A stretch of DNA of 64,000 bases from Olsenella uli DSM 7084. GTDB taxonomy: Bacteria; Actinomycetota; Coriobacteriia; Coriobacteriales; Atopobiaceae. The translations under genes and the position numbers were made by a program. This document shows, one piece after another, positions 62,799 through 64,000 of the stretch (position 1 is the first letter of the stretch; every line of letters begins with the position of its first letter). The stretch covers positions 1,597,186-1,661,185 of the forward strand of contig NC_014363.1 of the NCBI RefSeq assembly GCF_000143845.1. The letters are read 5' to 3'. The notes below the pieces were generated by a model that made no database searches, was not told the origin of the DNA, and worked only from the letters and a program-made list of their open reading frames with translations.

Positions 62799-63611
62799 CT
62801 ACTGCTTGGAGAGGTCCTCCTCGTACTTCTCCTCCTCGTGGCGCTCGTAGTCCTCGCGCGTCCACTTGAGGGACGCCTTGCCGTCGCGGGCGATGAGGAT
62901 GTAGCGCGCCACGGCGAGGGCAACCTCGTAGAGCGCGATGAGCGCCGCGAACATGAGGATCATCGTGACGGGCGAGGCGTCCGGCGTGACGACGCCCGAG
63001 AGGATCATGAGCCCCACGTAGACGTAGCGCCACTGTTCGCGGAAGACCTTGTACGGGACGATGTGGAGGATCGAGAGGTAGAAGATCACGAGCGGCAGCT
63101 GGAACGCGACGCCGAAGCCGATCTCGAGCAGCATCATGATGTTGAGGTAGTCCTCCGCGTCGGCGATGACCGCGGCGAACTCCGTCGACTGGTCGATCAT
63201 CCAGCCCACGGCCGCGTTCTGGATCACGAGGTAGCAGAAGAGCATGCCGAGGAGGAACAGGATGACCATGGCGGCGACCGTGGGCACCACCCAGCGACGC
63301 TCCCTCTCGGTCAGGGCGGGCAGGAAGAAGCCCATGATCTCCCAGATGACGATGGGTGCCGCAATGATGAGGCCGAAGAACAGGGCCACCTTGAAGCGGA
63401 TGGTGAAGCCTCCCAGGACCGTGAGGACCGTGAGCGAGCTGCCCTCGGGGAGGGCGCTGCGGATGGGGTCGATCATGATGTCGATCAAGGTCGGCGTGGC
63501 AGCGTAGACCACGATGGCGGTGACCAGGACCGAGACGACGACGATGGTGAGGCGTCTCCTGAGCTCACCGAGGTGATCCATCAGGGGCATGCGTGCGGGT
63601 CCGATGGGCAT
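62799..63611 (-). CDS. tatC: Sec-independent protein translocase TatC
   Basis: A 270-residue membrane protein with six hydrophobic helices. MPLMDHLGELRRRL is the signature N-terminus with the conserved Glu, and EIMGFFLPALTERERRWV, AFQLPLVIFYLSIL and SGVVTPDASPVTMI are other TatC marks. It recognises twin-arginine signal peptides. The ATG has GGAGGAG and overlaps the end of the preceding tatB-like frame closely. The C-terminal tail is charged. Confidence 0.93.
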   Translation of the reverse strand: MPIGPARMPLMDHLGELRRRLTIVVVSVLVTAIVVYAATPTLIDIMIDPIRSALPEGSSLTVLTVLGGFTIRFKVALFFGLIIAAPIVIWEIMGFFLPALTERERRWVVPTVAAMVILFLLGMLFCYLVIQNAAVGWMIDQSTEFAAVIADAEDYLNIMMLLEIGFGVAFQLPLVIFYLSILHIVPYKVFREQWRYVYVGLMILSGVVTPDASPVTMILMFAALIALYEVALAVARYILIARDGKASLKWTREDYERHEEEKYEEDLSKQ

Positions 63612-63614
63612 CTC

Positions 63615-64000
63615 TACTCCTCCCCCATGGCGCTGGCGTCGGCGGTGGGGTCTGCGGCCTCACCGGGACTCGGGTCCGCAGGGGCCTCCACGGCCTCCCC
63701 GCGGACCGGCCGCATGGCGTAGAGGGCGGCGGCGCTGATGTCGGGCCTGGCCTCCTTGGCGATCCCGGGGGACGAGGGCCCGGTGGCCGCAGCGGGAACA
63801 CGGCCGTCGCCGCCTGTGCCGACGGGGGCGTCCGTGCTGGCAGGAGCGTCCGAACCAGCGGGGTCGGCAACCGCCTCGGCATCCGGCCCGGCACCCGTCG
63901 CGCCCCCGCCGACCGCAGAGGCACCAGAGGCCTTGGCAGACCCCTCGCCCTTGCGTGCCTCGCGCTCCTTGCGCTCCCTCTCGAGACGCGAGCGACGCTC
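63615..64000 (-). CDS. TatA/TatB-like translocase subunit, C-terminal part
   Basis: The frame enters from the window end and stops at 63617, just before tatC. The visible 128 residues are the low-complexity C-terminal tail (RLERERKEREARKGEG, then Ala/Pro/Gly/Asp-rich) typical of TatB proteins. The N-terminal membrane helix is off the window, so the name rests on the tat context. Confidence 0.6.

Noticed and set aside
59840-62869. Long plus-strand open frame opposite topA
   Set aside because: It is the antisense of a certain topA gene in GC-rich DNA; its protein is His/Arg/Leu-rich with no domain.

Overview
The window looks like a chromosomal segment of a high-GC actinobacterium of the class Coriobacteriia (Olsenella/Collinsella/Atopobiaceae-like). 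This is inferred from the high-GC codon use, the gene families and the comFC-RNA-hpf neighbourhood. No 16S gene is present, so the genus is a guess. About 60 protein genes, one tRNA gene, one probable structured non-coding RNA and several repeat systems can be supported.

Left part (1-10 kb): the NAD biosynthesis genes nadB (cut by the window edge) and nadA, with a perfect palindrome upstream; a phosphopantetheinyl transferase; a Pit phosphate transporter with its DUF47 partner; a PHP-family histidinol-phosphatase; a GH32 fructosidase; a small membrane protein; a solitary AAA+ ATPase behind a short-repeat leader; then fucO.

Centre (11.4-33 kb): a large sugar-catabolism region organised in several divergent operons. 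It carries homologues of every core fructoselysine (Frl, Amadori product) function: an FrlA-like permease, an FrlB-like SIS deglycase, two FrlC-like epimerases, two FrlD-like kinases and two GntR/HutC regulators. These sit with extra enzymes not found in the classical frl operon: two ribokinase-type kinases, a DapA/NAL-type lyase, a NagB-like protein with an altered active site, an FGGY kinase, BtpA, YjbQ, an amidohydrolase, an SDR, an esterase, a class I phosphomannose isomerase with a large N-terminal extension, a cupin phosphoglucose isomerase and a P-loop kinase. It looks like an expanded, possibly undescribed pathway for glycated amino compounds.

33-39.5 kb: a tRNA-Thr gene and a decayed zone. 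It holds a membrane-anchored pseudogene, a DUF523-PNP fusion, a winged-helix remnant, an Nmad3 protein, and a low-GC islet with TfoX and an AbiE type IV toxin-antitoxin pair. The islet lies between two copies of a guaA-3'-end-like attachment core.

39.5-64 kb: mostly housekeeping genes on the minus strand. These include a SurA-like lipid-anchored or membrane protein, a HEAT protein, a NYN RNase, hydroxyisobutyrate dehydrogenase with a His-rich tail, DegV, HPF, a solute-binding lipoprotein, a ~257-nt structured RNA (raiA-motif candidate), comFC, tatD, rsmA, metG, rsmI, a GH5-like protein, a frameshifted queD, a PSP1 protein, holB, tmk, topA, tatC and tatB. Two arrays of an unusual repeat flank the rsmI block: 24-bp units in strictly alternating orientation, separated by ~17-bp variable spacers. 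They are the most striking unexplained structure in the window.
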